This document shows, in pieces, positions 37,138 through 46,931 of a DNA stretch of 64,000 nt. Origin of the DNA: TMP-7 sp038212445. Its GTDB lineage: Bacteria > Acidobacteriota > Terriglobia > Bryobacterales > Bryobacteraceae. The stretch's first letter is position 1. Every line of letters starts with the position of its first letter. The stretch lies in the NCBI GenBank assembly GCA_038212445.1, contig JBBQUM010000008.1, positions 1-64,000 of the forward strand, in the 5' to 3' direction. The notes beneath the pieces are model-generated. The model saw only the letters and a program-made list of their open reading frames with translations, was not told the DNA's origin and made no database searches. A program made the position numbers and the translations under genes.

Positions 37138-40100
37138 TTAGTTCACCGTCACGACCACGCTTCCCGGGGCATAGTTAGGTGCACCCGCAGTAATTGTTGC
37201 GATGCCTGGCGACACGCCCATGATCGTCACGTTTATACCATTCGCCCCGGCGGGTACCGTCACCGTGCCCGCTGCCGTGGCGACGCCGGAGTTCGATGAC
37301 CCGAGCGTTACAGTAAGCCCGCCAGGCGGCGCCGGTGTTGATAATGTCAGCACAATGTTGCGCTGATTCAACGCTGTGACAGTGGTTGAATCGACCAGGA
37401 AGCTCAGCATACCCGCAACTTGAACAGCGGTACTCGCCGGCGCGTAGCCGAACGCGTTCGCCGTAATCACTGCGGAGCCGAAACTGTTGCCGTTTAGCTT
37501 TACCACCGTAGATGTCGTCGCGCCCCCCTGAATCAGCAGGGTCGACGGTCTCACGCTCGCCACGGCATCATTGCTGCTGGTCAGCGTAATAAACACTGCG
37601 CTGCCAGGCGCGGTGGCCAGGCTCACCGGGAACGGCACCCAGTCGCCTGGGTTTACTCTCAGCCCCGTCGGAAGGATGATCCCGAGCGTATTGGTTAGCG
37701 CGAATAGTGCCGGGGCCAGGGCGCCGGTCGACGCGCTCATGGAATAGCTGCCATCGATTCCATTCGCGTTTACGAGGCCCGAAGTCGCCAGGCCCGCGCT
37801 ATTGCTGATCGCCGGATTGGGAGCACCGGCCGTCCCACTGGCACCTGATCCAGGCCCAGTAAACGCAACCGTCGCACCCACCACTCCATTGCCAAATGAA
37901 TCCTTCACCGCCGCCACCAGCGGGCTCGCGAAGGTGTTGTTGATTGCGGTACTCTGTCCGCTTCCACTCACCACGCTGATGCTTGCCGCGGATCCAGCCG
38001 TGTTGGAGAGCGAGAAACTGGCCGGACCTGACGCGCCCGCGGTGGTTGCCGCGACAACGTAGGATCCAGCCAGCGTGTTTGCCTTGATCGCCACGGAAGC
38101 CATTCCCGAGCCGTTCGTGGTGGCAGTGTTCCCGCCGGGGAAGGTGGCGCTGGCGCCGGCCCCGGGAGCTGTGAAGGTAACGAGCGCTCCCGTTACCGGA
38201 TTGCTGAGAGAGTCCTTCACGATGACAGTGAGTGACGCGAAGTTGGTGTTGACGGTGGTCGCTTGCGGAGTTCCCGTTACAGGCGTGATGCTCACCAGTG
38301 GCGTACTGGTGATCGTCAGCGAGAATGGCGCGCTCACCACTTGCGGCGGCGCACCGGCATCCTGAACCTGGAAGATCAGGGGGGTATTGTTGACGGTCAT
38401 CGACGGCATGCCGGTTATCTGTCCGGTCAGCGGATTTAACGAGAGCCCTGGCAGCGTCCCAGCGATCAGGGACCACGTATAGGACCCAGTCCCGCCGGTA
38501 GCCGCCAGCGAGTAGGAGTAAGGCACACCGGTCTGTCCCGAGGGAAGCGGCGATGTCGAGGTGATCGCCAGCGGCCCCGTCACTGTTATCAGTGCCGTAG
38601 TGTCCGGCACATCGGGCAGGATACTCGCATGAATCGTCGCGATACCTCCGGCTACGCCGCTCACGGGCACGTTCACCGACGTTTGGTTCGCGGGAATCAC
38701 GATAGTCAGCGGTACGGTGGCAGCCGCGGGATTGCTCGAACTGAGGTTGACGGTGAAGCCGCCGAGGGGTGCCGGCGCGGTGACCACCAACAGCAGCTGT
38801 CGAGTTGCGCCGGCGATGATGCTGGCGCTCGACGGGTAGAAATTCAGCTGACCCGTCACGTGTACATTCTGCGAGACGGACGCATAGCCGAACGCGCTCG
38901 CTGTGATGGACGCCGTGCCAAAGCTGACTCCCGTCACTTTGGGAATCGTTGTCGCTATGGTGGCGCCGGCATTAATCAACAGCGTCTTGGGCGAGATTGT
39001 GACCTTCGAGGTATCACTGCTCGAGAGCGTCACGAAAATCGAACTTGGCGCAGCCGTCCCCACCGACACCGGGAATGACGCCCAATCGCCAGCCGCCACT
39101 GTCACGCCGGCGGGCAGAATCAGTCCGGCCGCGTTGGTGAGATTAAAACTCGCCGTATTGGCTGCCGGGGGAGCGGTCGCGGTCACGGCATAGCTTCCGG
39201 TGATCGCATTAGATGTAAACGCTGGCGCCGTGGCAGCGCCCGTCGCATCAGTATTCACCACCGCCGTGAGAGACGGCCCCGGGAATGTCCCGCTCGGGCC
39301 GGATCCGGGAGCCGTAAAGGTGACAGCCACTCCCGGTACACCATTGCCAAAGCTGTCCCTGACGGTCGCTAACAGCGCGAATGGGAATTGCGTATTCACC
39401 GGAACACTCTGGAAGCCGCCGAACGAGGCGATCACTATCGTGGGCGCTCCCGCCAGGTTCGTCAGTAGAAAATCAGCGTTGCCGCCGACGCCGATAGCCG
39501 TCGCCAGCACGTGGTAGGTCCCGGCAATATTGCCGGCCTTGAACGTCACCGACGCCAAGCCGCCCAACGTCGTCACTGGATTCGCGCTCAGGAACGTGCC
39601 CGTCGGGCCCGAGAGCGGCGCTGTAAAGGTGACCTGTGTTCCGTCAGGAAAAGGCGCGCCCGAACCATCTGTCACTTTCACCGTCAGGGTGGAGAACGTG
39701 GAACCGATCGGAACCGACTGCGGTGAGCCGGCTTGAACCACGATCGATGGCACGCCTACGTTGTTCAACGAGAAGTTCGCCGACGCACCGTAGCCGGCGG
39801 TTGCCGGGACGGGATAAGCACCGACAATGGCATTCGCCGTGACCACCCCGGAACTCGCCTGGCCGCCGCCTCCGGTCACCACAGTGGTGGAGAGATTTCC
39901 CGCAAACTTGGCACTCGCGCCGGCCCCCGGCGCCGTAAATGTGACCGAGACTCCCGGCACAACGGCGCTGGACTGGTCAGTCACCGTGGCCACGAGCGGT
40001 AACGCAAACGTCGAATTAACTGCTGCGCTTTGCCCGTCTCCCTGAGTTTTGTTGATCGTGAGGGAAGCACCCACCAGTAAGCCGGCCTGACCCGCCAGCA

Positions 40101-41475
40101 GATCCGAAAATGCAGCGTCCACCCGGCCATCTGCTTTGAAGTCCGCCACCACCACCGCTGAGGGATTGATTCCGGCAGGAAAGCGGACTCGCGGCTTGAA
40201 CGTCCCATCGCCGTTGCCCCGCAACACATCAACTGCGCCCGACTGCGTAATGGCCACAACCAAATCGGTGATCGTATCGCCGTCCACGTCGCCTACAGCA
40301 ACCGAGAATCCGGGTCCGTCAAGCGGGTACGTCGCCGGCGGACCGAATGTCCCGTCGCCTGCTCCGAGCAGGATCGTCACGTTAGATGTCACGGAGTCCG
40401 TTACCGCGAGATCTGCAGCGCCGTTACTGTTGAAATCAGCTACAGCGATAGAGGTCGGGCGAGTAGGCAGACCAATCCCGTAGTTTACGTTCGGAAAGAA
40501 CGTTCCGCTCCCGTCGTTCTTGTTCAACAGGACACTTACGTCATGACTGTCACTATTGGCTACCGCCAGGTCAGGCGCTCCGTCGCCGTTGAAATCGCGC
40601 ACCACCACGGACCGGGGAAGCAGCCCCACTGGATAGTTCACCTGTGGCTGGAATGTCCCGTCCCCGTTCCCCAACAGGACGCTGATGTTGTTCGACCCGA
40701 AGTTGGCCACCACCAGGTCAGCCTTCCCGTCTCCGTTGACGTCCCCTACTGCCACCGCGCGCGGCGTTACGCCGACCATGTAGGGCACCGCGGACGGAAA
40801 TCCGGCGCCAGTCCCCAGCAGGATGCTGACTGTACCGGCGATGTCATTCGTCACCGCCAAATCGGCAAATTGATCGCCATTGAAATCCCCCACGGCCACA
40901 GCCGTCGGGTGCGTTCCCGCCCCATAGTGTCCAACGAGTGCAAATGAGGCGGTCCCGTTGCCCCTCAACAGCGTCACCGTATTGCTGTTGTTGTTCGCGG
41001 TCACCAGGTCGGCAAAATTGTCGTTGTTATAGTCTAGGGCTGCAATACCAAACGGTAAGGCGCCGACACTCGACGTCGTGGGACCCACCAGATAGTTCGC
41101 CGCCGTCGACGATACAACGGGGAATACGCCCGGCGAGACACTCCCCGCGTTTCCTATGTCGCCGCTGTAACGCGCCGTCAGGAAGCGAACGCCGGTTGAT
41201 AGGAAGATGGTCGGCAGCGTCGCCGTGCCGCCGGGAGTCAGTTGCGCCACGCCCAACACGGTCGCGAAATCGTAAAACGTTACCTTACCGGTAGCACCCG
41301 CCGGACTCACCGTCGCAGTGAGAGTAACAGACGTACCGAAAGTTGCCGAAACCAGGGGCGAGAGCGTCGTCGTCGTAGGGCCGGCTCCGAGAATCAGCGT
41401 CGTCAGAGCTAGTGAGAAGAACAATCGAGGAGTGCGTTTAGAAAAGACCGGTAAAGACGAAATCACTGCGCGCAA
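37138..41475 (-). CDS. Giant secreted Ig-like / FG-GAP repeat surface protein
   Basis: A 1445-residue exported protein, TTG start (AAGGAG 9 nt upstream). After the signal sequence it has an Ig-like domain (about 35-120), then about six FG-GAP/VCBS repeats (about 140-465; DFNGDQFADLAV, DVNGDGKADLVV, DFNGDGAPDLAV) with calcium-type Asp/Asn loops. Three Big-type Ig repeats (about 470-785; VTFTAPGAGAS) follow, a spacer, a putative Ig domain (about 970-1055), two more Big repeats, and a C-terminal block. The residue 785-950 block (LPAGVTVAAGDWASFPVS) recurs at the C terminus as LPTGLRVNPGDWVPFPVS, an internal duplication of roughly 170 residues. It is probably an adhesin or matrix protein. Confidence 0.87.
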   Translation of the reverse strand: MRAVISSLPVFSKRTPRLFFSLALTTLILGAGPTTTTLSPLVSATFGTSVTLTATVSPAGATGKVTFYDFATVLGVAQLTPGGTATLPTIFLSTGVRFLTARYSGDIGNAGSVSPGVFPVVSSTAANYLVGPTTSSVGALPFGIAALDYNNDNFADLVTANNNSNTVTLLRGNGTASFALVGHYGAGTHPTAVAVGDFNGDQFADLAVTNDIAGTVSILLGTGAGFPSAVPYMVGVTPRAVAVGDVNGDGKADLVVANFGSNNISVLLGNGDGTFQPQVNYPVGLLPRSVVVRDFNGDGAPDLAVANSDSHDVSVLLNKNDGSGTFFPNVNYGIGLPTRPTSIAVADFNSNGAADLAVTDSVTSNVTILLGAGDGTFGPPATYPLDGPGFSVAVGDVDGDTITDLVVAITQSGAVDVLRGNGDGTFKPRVRFPAGINPSAVVVADFKADGRVDAAFSDLLAGQAGLLVGASLTINKTQGDGQSAAVNSTFALPLVATVTDQSSAVVPGVSVTFTAPGAGASAKFAGNLSTTVVTGGGGQASSGVVTANAIVGAYPVPATAGYGASANFSLNNVGVPSIVVQAGSPQSVPIGSTFSTLTVKVTDGSGAPFPDGTQVTFTAPLSGPTGTFLSANPVTTLGGLASVTFKAGNIAGTYHVLATAIGVGGNADFLLTNLAGAPTIVIASFGGFQSVPVNTQFPFALLATVRDSFGNGVPGVAVTFTAPGSGPSGTFPGPSLTAVVNTDATGAATAPAFTSNAITGSYAVTATAPPAANTASFNLTNAAGLILPAGVTVAAGDWASFPVSVGTAAPSSIFVTLSSSDTSKVTISPKTLLINAGATIATTIPKVTGVSFGTASITASAFGYASVSQNVHVTGQLNFYPSSASIIAGATRQLLLVVTAPAPLGGFTVNLSSSNPAAATVPLTIVIPANQTSVNVPVSGVAGGIATIHASILPDVPDTTALITVTGPLAITSTSPLPSGQTGVPYSYSLAATGGTGSYTWSLIAGTLPGLSLNPLTGQITGMPSMTVNNTPLIFQVQDAGAPPQVVSAPFSLTITSTPLVSITPVTGTPQATTVNTNFASLTVIVKDSLSNPVTGALVTFTAPGAGASATFPGGNTATTNGSGMASVAIKANTLAGSYVVAATTAGASGPASFSLSNTAGSAASISVVSGSGQSTAINNTFASPLVAAVKDSFGNGVVGATVAFTGPGSGASGTAGAPNPAISNSAGLATSGLVNANGIDGSYSMSASTGALAPALFALTNTLGIILPTGLRVNPGDWVPFPVSLATAPGSAVFITLTSSNDAVASVRPSTLLIQGGATTSTVVKLNGNSFGSAVITANAFGYAPASTAVQVAGMLSFLVDSTTVTALNQRNIVLTLSTPAPPGGLTVTLGSSNSGVATAAGTVTVPAGANGINVTIMGVSPGIATITAGAPNYAPGSVVVTVN

Positions 41476-41510
41476 GGGGCACGCTCCTTCCAGACAATTA
41501 GCCGAAAGGC

Positions 41511-41540
41511 ATTATCCCCCGAAAGAACTAACCATTTCAA
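41511..41540 (-). promoter_or_regulatory. Probable promoter of the giant surface-protein gene
   Basis: On the minus strand, -35 TTGAAA (41540-41535), an 18-bp spacer and -10 GATAAT (41516-41511) lie in an AT-rich stretch upstream of the TTG start at 41475. The predicted leader is about 30 bases and includes the AAGGAG ribosome binding site. The rest of the 41541-41736 spacer shows no gene. Confidence 0.6.
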
Positions 41541-41736
41541 TTAATAAAGACGAAGTAGCCCAAAAGATTAGTCCTTAATTATGAAAGAAATTCAGAACGT
41601 ATAGTACTAAGCCTACTATGCGGCCTGTTTGTAATACATTCAGTACACTGGGTAGGCCCGAGTGTGCAAGCGAGCGTACATTCACCGGTTGACGGATGTC
41701 AATTAATTGGCGATTACGTTTGGAAAGCCGGGCTAT

Positions 41737-44256
41737 TCATTCATACCGCAATGCTACCGTCGGATCGATCCGCATCGCACGCCATGCCGGAACATACCCG
41801 GCTACCAGGGCGATGCACGCCAGAAGCGTGGAACACGCAATAATCGTGACCGGGTCGGTGCCGGTCATTCCATAGAGCTGACTCTTCACCAGGCGGCTAA
41901 GCACTACCGCGATCGGGACGGCAACGACTATGCCCACCAGCACCATCGACATTACCTGGCGAAGAATGATGGACCTTACATCTCCGCGCGTCGCTCCCAA
42001 TGCCATGCGGATACCCAGCTCACGCGTGCGTCGCGATACTGAGTACGCCATTACGCCGTACAACCCAATCGCAGCCAGCAGCGTCGCCAGTCCGCCGAAC
42101 GCGGTCGCGAGAATAGCGATGGCACGCTCGAGGAATACTGACTCGCCCACCTGCTGGTCAAATGACTTCAGGTCGTAGATCGGCAGGTTCGAGTCCACCA
42201 TCCGGACGGTCCGGCTGAGCGTCTCGCCAAAGCTTGACGGATCGCGCTCCGTCCTCACGTAGAACGTCATCGAACTTGTTCGCACCCACTGTTGATATGG
42301 CATCAGGACAAACGGCTGGGGTTTGTCCCGGAGATCGCCGTGTTTGAAATCGTCGATCAGTCCGACGATCTCGGTATCGTAGTCCTTCTTTCGGTGCTGT
42401 AAGACGACGTGCCGGCCAATGGGATTCTCCATCCCGAAATACTTGCGCGCCAGCGTCTGGTTCACAATCGACACATGCTGTGCACCGGCTCCGTCTTTCT
42501 CGGAGAAGTCCCTGCCGGCAATCACGGGCGTCCCCACCGTCGTCAGGAAGGAGTGCCCCACAACATTGACTAGCGTGCTGTTGTCGTCACCTTCCTTTTC
42601 CGTGTAGCCTGGAACCTTCAACCCCATTCCCATGTAGCTTCCCGCCAGCAGAGGCATGGCCGCCATGGATACCGAGCGGGCGCCGGGCAGCGCAATCAAC
42701 TGGCGGTGAATCCGCTCGTAGGTCTGCAGCACTTGCGGTTCGGAATAGGTGCTCAGTGACGGGTCGATGGTGAACGTCATCACATGATCGGTCCGAAACC
42801 CGGTGTGAACGGATCGCAGGTTGTAAAGGCTCTTCGCAAACAGCGCCGCGCCAATGATCAGAACGAGCGAAAGCGCGACTTGCGCCACTACCAGGGCCTT
42901 TCGCAGAATCACACTGTCGGCTCCACCCGTCGTGTTCGACGCCTGATCCTTCAGCGTCGTCGACAGATCAGGCCGCGTTGACTGAAACGCAGGGATCAGG
43001 CCAAAAAGCAGACCGGTGAAAATCGAGAGTGCCGCGCTAAAGCCAAGCACTCGCCAGTCGATCGAGCCGGTGAAGCCGCTCGTCAGGTCATTCATGGGAA
43101 GCAGGCCGAGCATGCCGCGGCTGGTCCAGACCGCCAGTCCCAACCCCAGACTGCCGCCGGTAATCGAGAGCGTCAGACTTTCTGTGAGAAGTTGCGACAT
43201 GAGGCGGCGGCGTGTAGCTCCCACCGACAGGCGGATCGCGATTTCCTTTTGGCGTCCTGCGGCGCGCGAGAGCAGCAGATTGGCGACATTCGCACAAGCA
43301 ATGAGCAGCACCAGTCCCACCATCGCCATTAACGCCAGCAGCGGAGTAGTAAATTGCTCCCGCAAAGGCGAGTGCCCCTTTGACCCGTCCAGCAGCGTCA
43401 CCGTTTTCTGTAGATACTCCTGCTTGGCCCGTTCGCCCCGAATCGCACTCAGCTTCAAATTCTCGGCGAGTATCGACTTGTATAGTGTGTTCACCGCCGC
43501 CTGCGCCTGTTCACGGCTAACTCCTGGTTGAAGCCTGGCGACAATCTGCAGCCAGCTCGACAGGCGATCGGTAAACTCCTGCCAGTCTGGCGCTACCTGG
43601 TTCGCCATCATGAAGGGGACAAAGAAATCCACCAGCGAGCCAGTCTGGAACCCTCGAAAACCGGGCTGAGCCACTCCCACAACGGTCATCGGATGTCCGT
43701 TGACGAGGAGCGTCTGGCCGAGAACACTCGGATCGGCCCCAAAACGGCTGCGGTAGGTGTCGTAGCTGAGGACGATCACGGGGCTCGCGCCAGGTGTGCG
43801 GTTGTCCTCCGCCGTCAGAGTTCTGCCGAGCATGGCGTTCACGCCGAAGCCGCTGAAATACTCACCGGACACCATCTCAGCCAGCGCTCGTTCCGTGCGC
43901 CCTTTATACGCCAGGCTTGCGTTCACCTGAAAGCGGCCGATCACGGTGCTGAAAACGCGATCGAGCTTGGCCACATCGCCGAGCATCGGGTACGAGAAAC
44001 TGGTGTGGGTCCCGTCGTCCCACACGCGGCCATAGTTCTGCCCGTTAGACTTCAACACCACCAACCGGTCCGGCTCATGCACCGCCATGGAGCGCAAAAG
44101 CACTTGGTTGAGCAGACTGAAGATGGCTGTGTTGGCTCCGATGCCGAGCATCATGGAGAGGAGCGCCACTACGGCCAGCATCGGCGCGCGGCGGAAGCTT
44201 CTGAGAGCGTAACGTAGATCCGAAAGCACGTTAGTCACCTTGGGTTGGACGAACAC
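41737..44256 (-). CDS. Long MacB/FtsX-type ABC permease (second copy, no PadR)
   Basis: An 839-residue membrane protein of the same class as the one at 15532: two permease halves with MacB periplasmic domains (LRYALRSFRRAPMLAVVALL, GIGANTAIFSLLNQVLLRS, LVLLIACANVANLLLSRAAG, GIRMALGATRGDVRSIIL, YVPAWRAMRIDPTVALRYE). It lacks the N-terminal DELxFHxE segment and has no PadR neighbour. The start is uncertain: GTG 44256, or the GTG at 44229, which has AAGGTG six bases upstream. No cognate ATPase is adjacent. The substrate is unknown. Confidence 0.9.
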   Translation of the reverse strand: MFVQPKVTNVLSDLRYALRSFRRAPMLAVVALLSMMLGIGANTAIFSLLNQVLLRSMAVHEPDRLVVLKSNGQNYGRVWDDGTHTSFSYPMLGDVAKLDRVFSTVIGRFQVNASLAYKGRTERALAEMVSGEYFSGFGVNAMLGRTLTAEDNRTPGASPVIVLSYDTYRSRFGADPSVLGQTLLVNGHPMTVVGVAQPGFRGFQTGSLVDFFVPFMMANQVAPDWQEFTDRLSSWLQIVARLQPGVSREQAQAAVNTLYKSILAENLKLSAIRGERAKQEYLQKTVTLLDGSKGHSPLREQFTTPLLALMAMVGLVLLIACANVANLLLSRAAGRQKEIAIRLSVGATRRRLMSQLLTESLTLSITGGSLGLGLAVWTSRGMLGLLPMNDLTSGFTGSIDWRVLGFSAALSIFTGLLFGLIPAFQSTRPDLSTTLKDQASNTTGGADSVILRKALVVAQVALSLVLIIGAALFAKSLYNLRSVHTGFRTDHVMTFTIDPSLSTYSEPQVLQTYERIHRQLIALPGARSVSMAAMPLLAGSYMGMGLKVPGYTEKEGDDNSTLVNVVGHSFLTTVGTPVIAGRDFSEKDGAGAQHVSIVNQTLARKYFGMENPIGRHVVLQHRKKDYDTEIVGLIDDFKHGDLRDKPQPFVLMPYQQWVRTSSMTFYVRTERDPSSFGETLSRTVRMVDSNLPIYDLKSFDQQVGESVFLERAIAILATAFGGLATLLAAIGLYGVMAYSVSRRTRELGIRMALGATRGDVRSIILRQVMSMVLVGIVVAVPIAVVLSRLVKSQLYGMTGTDPVTIIACSTLLACIALVAGYVPAWRAMRIDPTVALRYE

Positions 44257-44319
44257 AGGACCAGTTCGGTTGGCCCTACAAAGGGTGATAACGAAGCCGG
44301 CGCGCCCTAAGTTCCCGTT

Positions 44320-46272
44320 CTACCGTTTCACCACAGAGAGCTTGACTTGTGACGGATACTGAGCCGAGTGGTGGATGGTGTTATGAGCCACTACACCCTT
44401 TGCCTCGTCGTAGTTGTTTCCGCCGGTGTTCAGATTTCGGTCGAAACGCGGGAAATTGCTGCTCGAGATCTCAATCCGGATGCGATGTCCCGCCGCAAAG
44501 TAGTTGCTCGTGGTCATCTCGGGGAGCACCACCTTGTAGACCTTCCCGCGCTCCATGAACGCCATCGGCTTGTCGTAGCCGTCGCGGTAGCGGACACGTA
44601 GGATCGTCTCGTCCAGGTTAAAGGCAGCCCCCTCGGCGTCGACGTCTACGAGCTTAGCGGTAAAGTCGGTGTCCTTTGCGTCGGAGGATACATACAGCGT
44701 CACCTCGATGGGACCGCTGACTTCGGCGCCTTCCTTGAGCGGTTCACTTGAGTACACCAGGATGTCCGCCCGCGCTTCCATCTTTCGCTGATCGAACGAC
44801 CCGCCCGTCACCGCATTACCGGTGCAGCAAACGTTCCCTCCATACGACGGTACAGGATTCATCGGATCGTAGACAAAGCTGTCAGCGCTACCAGCCACCG
44901 GTGCCGCGCTCCCGAGCACTCCGTCGCCATACAGGCTGTTTGCCTTGCCGCCACTTCCCAGGTACATCTTCACCGGCGCAGCACCCGCCGGAGGCCAAGT
45001 ATCCGCCGACTGCCACTTGTTCATCCCCATCGTGAAGTACTTCACCTTCGGCATCTTCTCGAGCGCTTTGTTGTCCTCACCCTTCAGAAAATGGTCGAAC
45101 CACGCGTAGGTCAGTGCATCGTAATCCAACCGCGCGTCCCCCATGCTGCGCTCGCCGACGATCGTATTCTCGGTAGCCCTCTTGTAGGAACAGTGCAGCG
45201 TCGGCGCGATGATTGCATACTGCTGGTTGGCGATCTCGGGCCGGGCAGTCTTCCGCACCTGGTTGTACGCCGCCAGATTCGGACCGATGGAAACGTCGTA
45301 CCAGGACATGAACCAGAAGCCGGGAATCTGAATCGGCTTATCGTCGTGCCACAGCCCGCCCTTATACCAGGCCGGATCGTTGGGCGTACGCCGGATCATC
45401 GCGCCGCCTGTATCAACATCCGTAGGATCCGCGAAGATACCCCGCGGACCGTCCACCGCCTTCATGATGTCCATCTCCGGCAGATGCCACAACGCCTTTG
45501 CCCAGTCAACCGGAGGCAACTGCTGCGCCAAGTCGAACGACTTCGACACCCGGACCAGATCTTCTCGCGTGGTGTCAGGAGAAAACTGCGGACGCACCTG
45601 GTTCTGCTCGCCGTACAGCCACGCGATGAACAGCATCTGGACTGCTCCACCGCGATACCAGTTTCCCTGCTCATACCACGGTCCTACTCGTCCCACGCCT
45701 GCGCCGAACCCCTGCGGGATCATCGTCGTGAATCCAGGATTGTCGCGCGCCGCCACCGCCATTTGCCATTCAGCCGTTGACGAGCACCCGATCGTCCCGA
45801 CCTTCCCGTTCGACCACGGACGCGAGCTGATCCACGCAAACGCATCGTCACCGTCAGTGAGCGGCGCACCAAGAATGTCGTACTTGCCCTCGCTGAAGAA
45901 GTGGCCACGCTCGTTCATATCCACCCACGCGTAGCCCCGCTTCACCGCGTCCAGAATCGAAGCCATATCGCGCGGCGCGCCCAGCCTCACGTCCCAGAAA
46001 TTGAAGTTGTACGGCGTCCGTACAAAGATGGTCGGATACTTTTTGGACGAGTCCTTTGGCCGGTAAACGTCGGCGGCCATGTGCTTGCCGTCGCGCATCG
46101 GAACCATGATCTTGCGTTCGACGACGGCGATTTCCTCGAGCTTTTTCTCGCTCTCGTTGCGCCGTTCCACAGTCTGAGCATCGGCCGCTCCGCGTGGCTG
46201 CGCGTTGGCGCTGGAAAGCAAAAACGCCGCAAAGGCCGCGGCAAATAGGAACCCAGAGTATTGCTTTGTCAT
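44320..46272 (-). CDS. Secreted CocE/NonD-type X-Pro peptidase-like hydrolase
   Basis: A 650-residue exported protein (signal peptide FLFAAAFAAFLLSSANA). It has the alpha/beta-hydrolase fold of the CocE/NonD family (MVPMRDGKHMAADVYRPKD, IFVRTPYNFNFWDV, nucleophile region VGTIGCSSTAEWQMAVAA, WFDHFLKGEDN) and the C-terminal jelly-roll domain of X-Pro dipeptidyl peptidases (EVTLYVSSDAKDTDFTAKL, RIRIEISSSNFPRFDRN). Members hydrolyse acyl, ester or peptide bonds; substrate cannot be told. I chose ATG 46272 for the signal peptide. The same-strand gene upstream (ydcF-like) ends 26 bases before its start. Confidence 0.9.
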   Translation of the reverse strand: MTKQYSGFLFAAAFAAFLLSSANAQPRGAADAQTVERRNESEKKLEEIAVVERKIMVPMRDGKHMAADVYRPKDSSKKYPTIFVRTPYNFNFWDVRLGAPRDMASILDAVKRGYAWVDMNERGHFFSEGKYDILGAPLTDGDDAFAWISSRPWSNGKVGTIGCSSTAEWQMAVAARDNPGFTTMIPQGFGAGVGRVGPWYEQGNWYRGGAVQMLFIAWLYGEQNQVRPQFSPDTTREDLVRVSKSFDLAQQLPPVDWAKALWHLPEMDIMKAVDGPRGIFADPTDVDTGGAMIRRTPNDPAWYKGGLWHDDKPIQIPGFWFMSWYDVSIGPNLAAYNQVRKTARPEIANQQYAIIAPTLHCSYKRATENTIVGERSMGDARLDYDALTYAWFDHFLKGEDNKALEKMPKVKYFTMGMNKWQSADTWPPAGAAPVKMYLGSGGKANSLYGDGVLGSAAPVAGSADSFVYDPMNPVPSYGGNVCCTGNAVTGGSFDQRKMEARADILVYSSEPLKEGAEVSGPIEVTLYVSSDAKDTDFTAKLVDVDAEGAAFNLDETILRVRYRDGYDKPMAFMERGKVYKVVLPEMTTSNYFAAGHRIRIEISSSNFPRFDRNLNTGGNNYDEAKGVVAHNTIHHSAQYPSQVKLSVVKR

Positions 46273-46298
46273 GGCAGGCTTCCAGTTAGTGTAACAAG

Positions 46299-46886
46299 TC
46301 AGATGTTGATGCCAACCCGCCACAAAGAATAGCCCAGCGACTGCTTCATGTAGGTCCAGTTACCACGCCAACCCGGCTGCACCATGGACGGCCGGGGTGA
46401 CCCGAAAACGTGCATCCCACGCGCTTCCAGCATCTTCTTGATGCGGTAGATATGATAACCATCGCTCACCACAATGCAGCTCTGAAGCTCTCTCAGCTTC
46501 ATGATTTCGCCCACTGCGGCCACGCTATAGGCCGTGCTCTCGCCAAACGGCTCCACCAGAATCGCCTCCGACGGGACGCCATGCCGGCTGAGGTAGGTTC
46601 GCCCCACATCGCCCTCGGTCCACACCGGATCGCCGCCAGCGCCGCCGGTGGTGACAATCAGGGGCGCGAGCTTTTGCAGGTAGAGGAAGAGGGCATGGTT
46701 CAGACGTGCCTCAAGCACGGGCGACGGACGGCCGCGATACTCGGCCGCACCGAGAACAACAATAATGTCGGCCGGACGCGCTTCGTCCACGGTCGACTGT
46801 CGTTGAATCTCCCGGGCAGTCGTCACTAGCCACCAGGAGGCGAGTATCATCGCAATCGCGATGAGTCCTCCCACCCATCTCCTCAT
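46299..46886 (-). CDS. YdcF-like (DUF218) membrane-anchored protein
   Basis: A 195-residue protein with one N-terminal membrane helix (GLIAIAMILASWWLVTTA) and a DUF218 domain (ADIIVVLGAAEYRGRPSPVL, PLIVTTGGAGGD, EGDVGRTYLSRHGVP, VSDGYHIYRIKKMLEARG). Related proteins (YdcF, SanA) are linked to envelope integrity and vancomycin sensitivity in E. coli; the biochemical activity is unsettled. It diverges from the methyltransferase gene. Confidence 0.87.
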   Translation of the reverse strand: MRRWVGGLIAIAMILASWWLVTTAREIQRQSTVDEARPADIIVVLGAAEYRGRPSPVLEARLNHALFLYLQKLAPLIVTTGGAGGDPVWTEGDVGRTYLSRHGVPSEAILVEPFGESTAYSVAAVGEIMKLRELQSCIVVSDGYHIYRIKKMLEARGMHVFGSPRPSMVQPGWRGNWTYMKQSLGYSLWRVGINI

Positions 46887-46931
46887 GTGCGGTATTCTGT
46901 GCCTTCCAGCTTTACTTTAACAGCGGATACC

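Noticed and set aside
37802..41294. Tandem DNA repeats or a CRISPR-like array in the giant repeat gene
   Set aside because: The repetition is at protein level (Ig-like and FG-GAP repeats) with diverged nucleotides and no constant repeat/spacer pattern.
41541..41736. Riboswitch in the spacer before the giant surface protein
   Set aside because: The AT-rich leader has short hairpins, but I could not match the conserved core of cyclic di-GMP or any other riboswitch.
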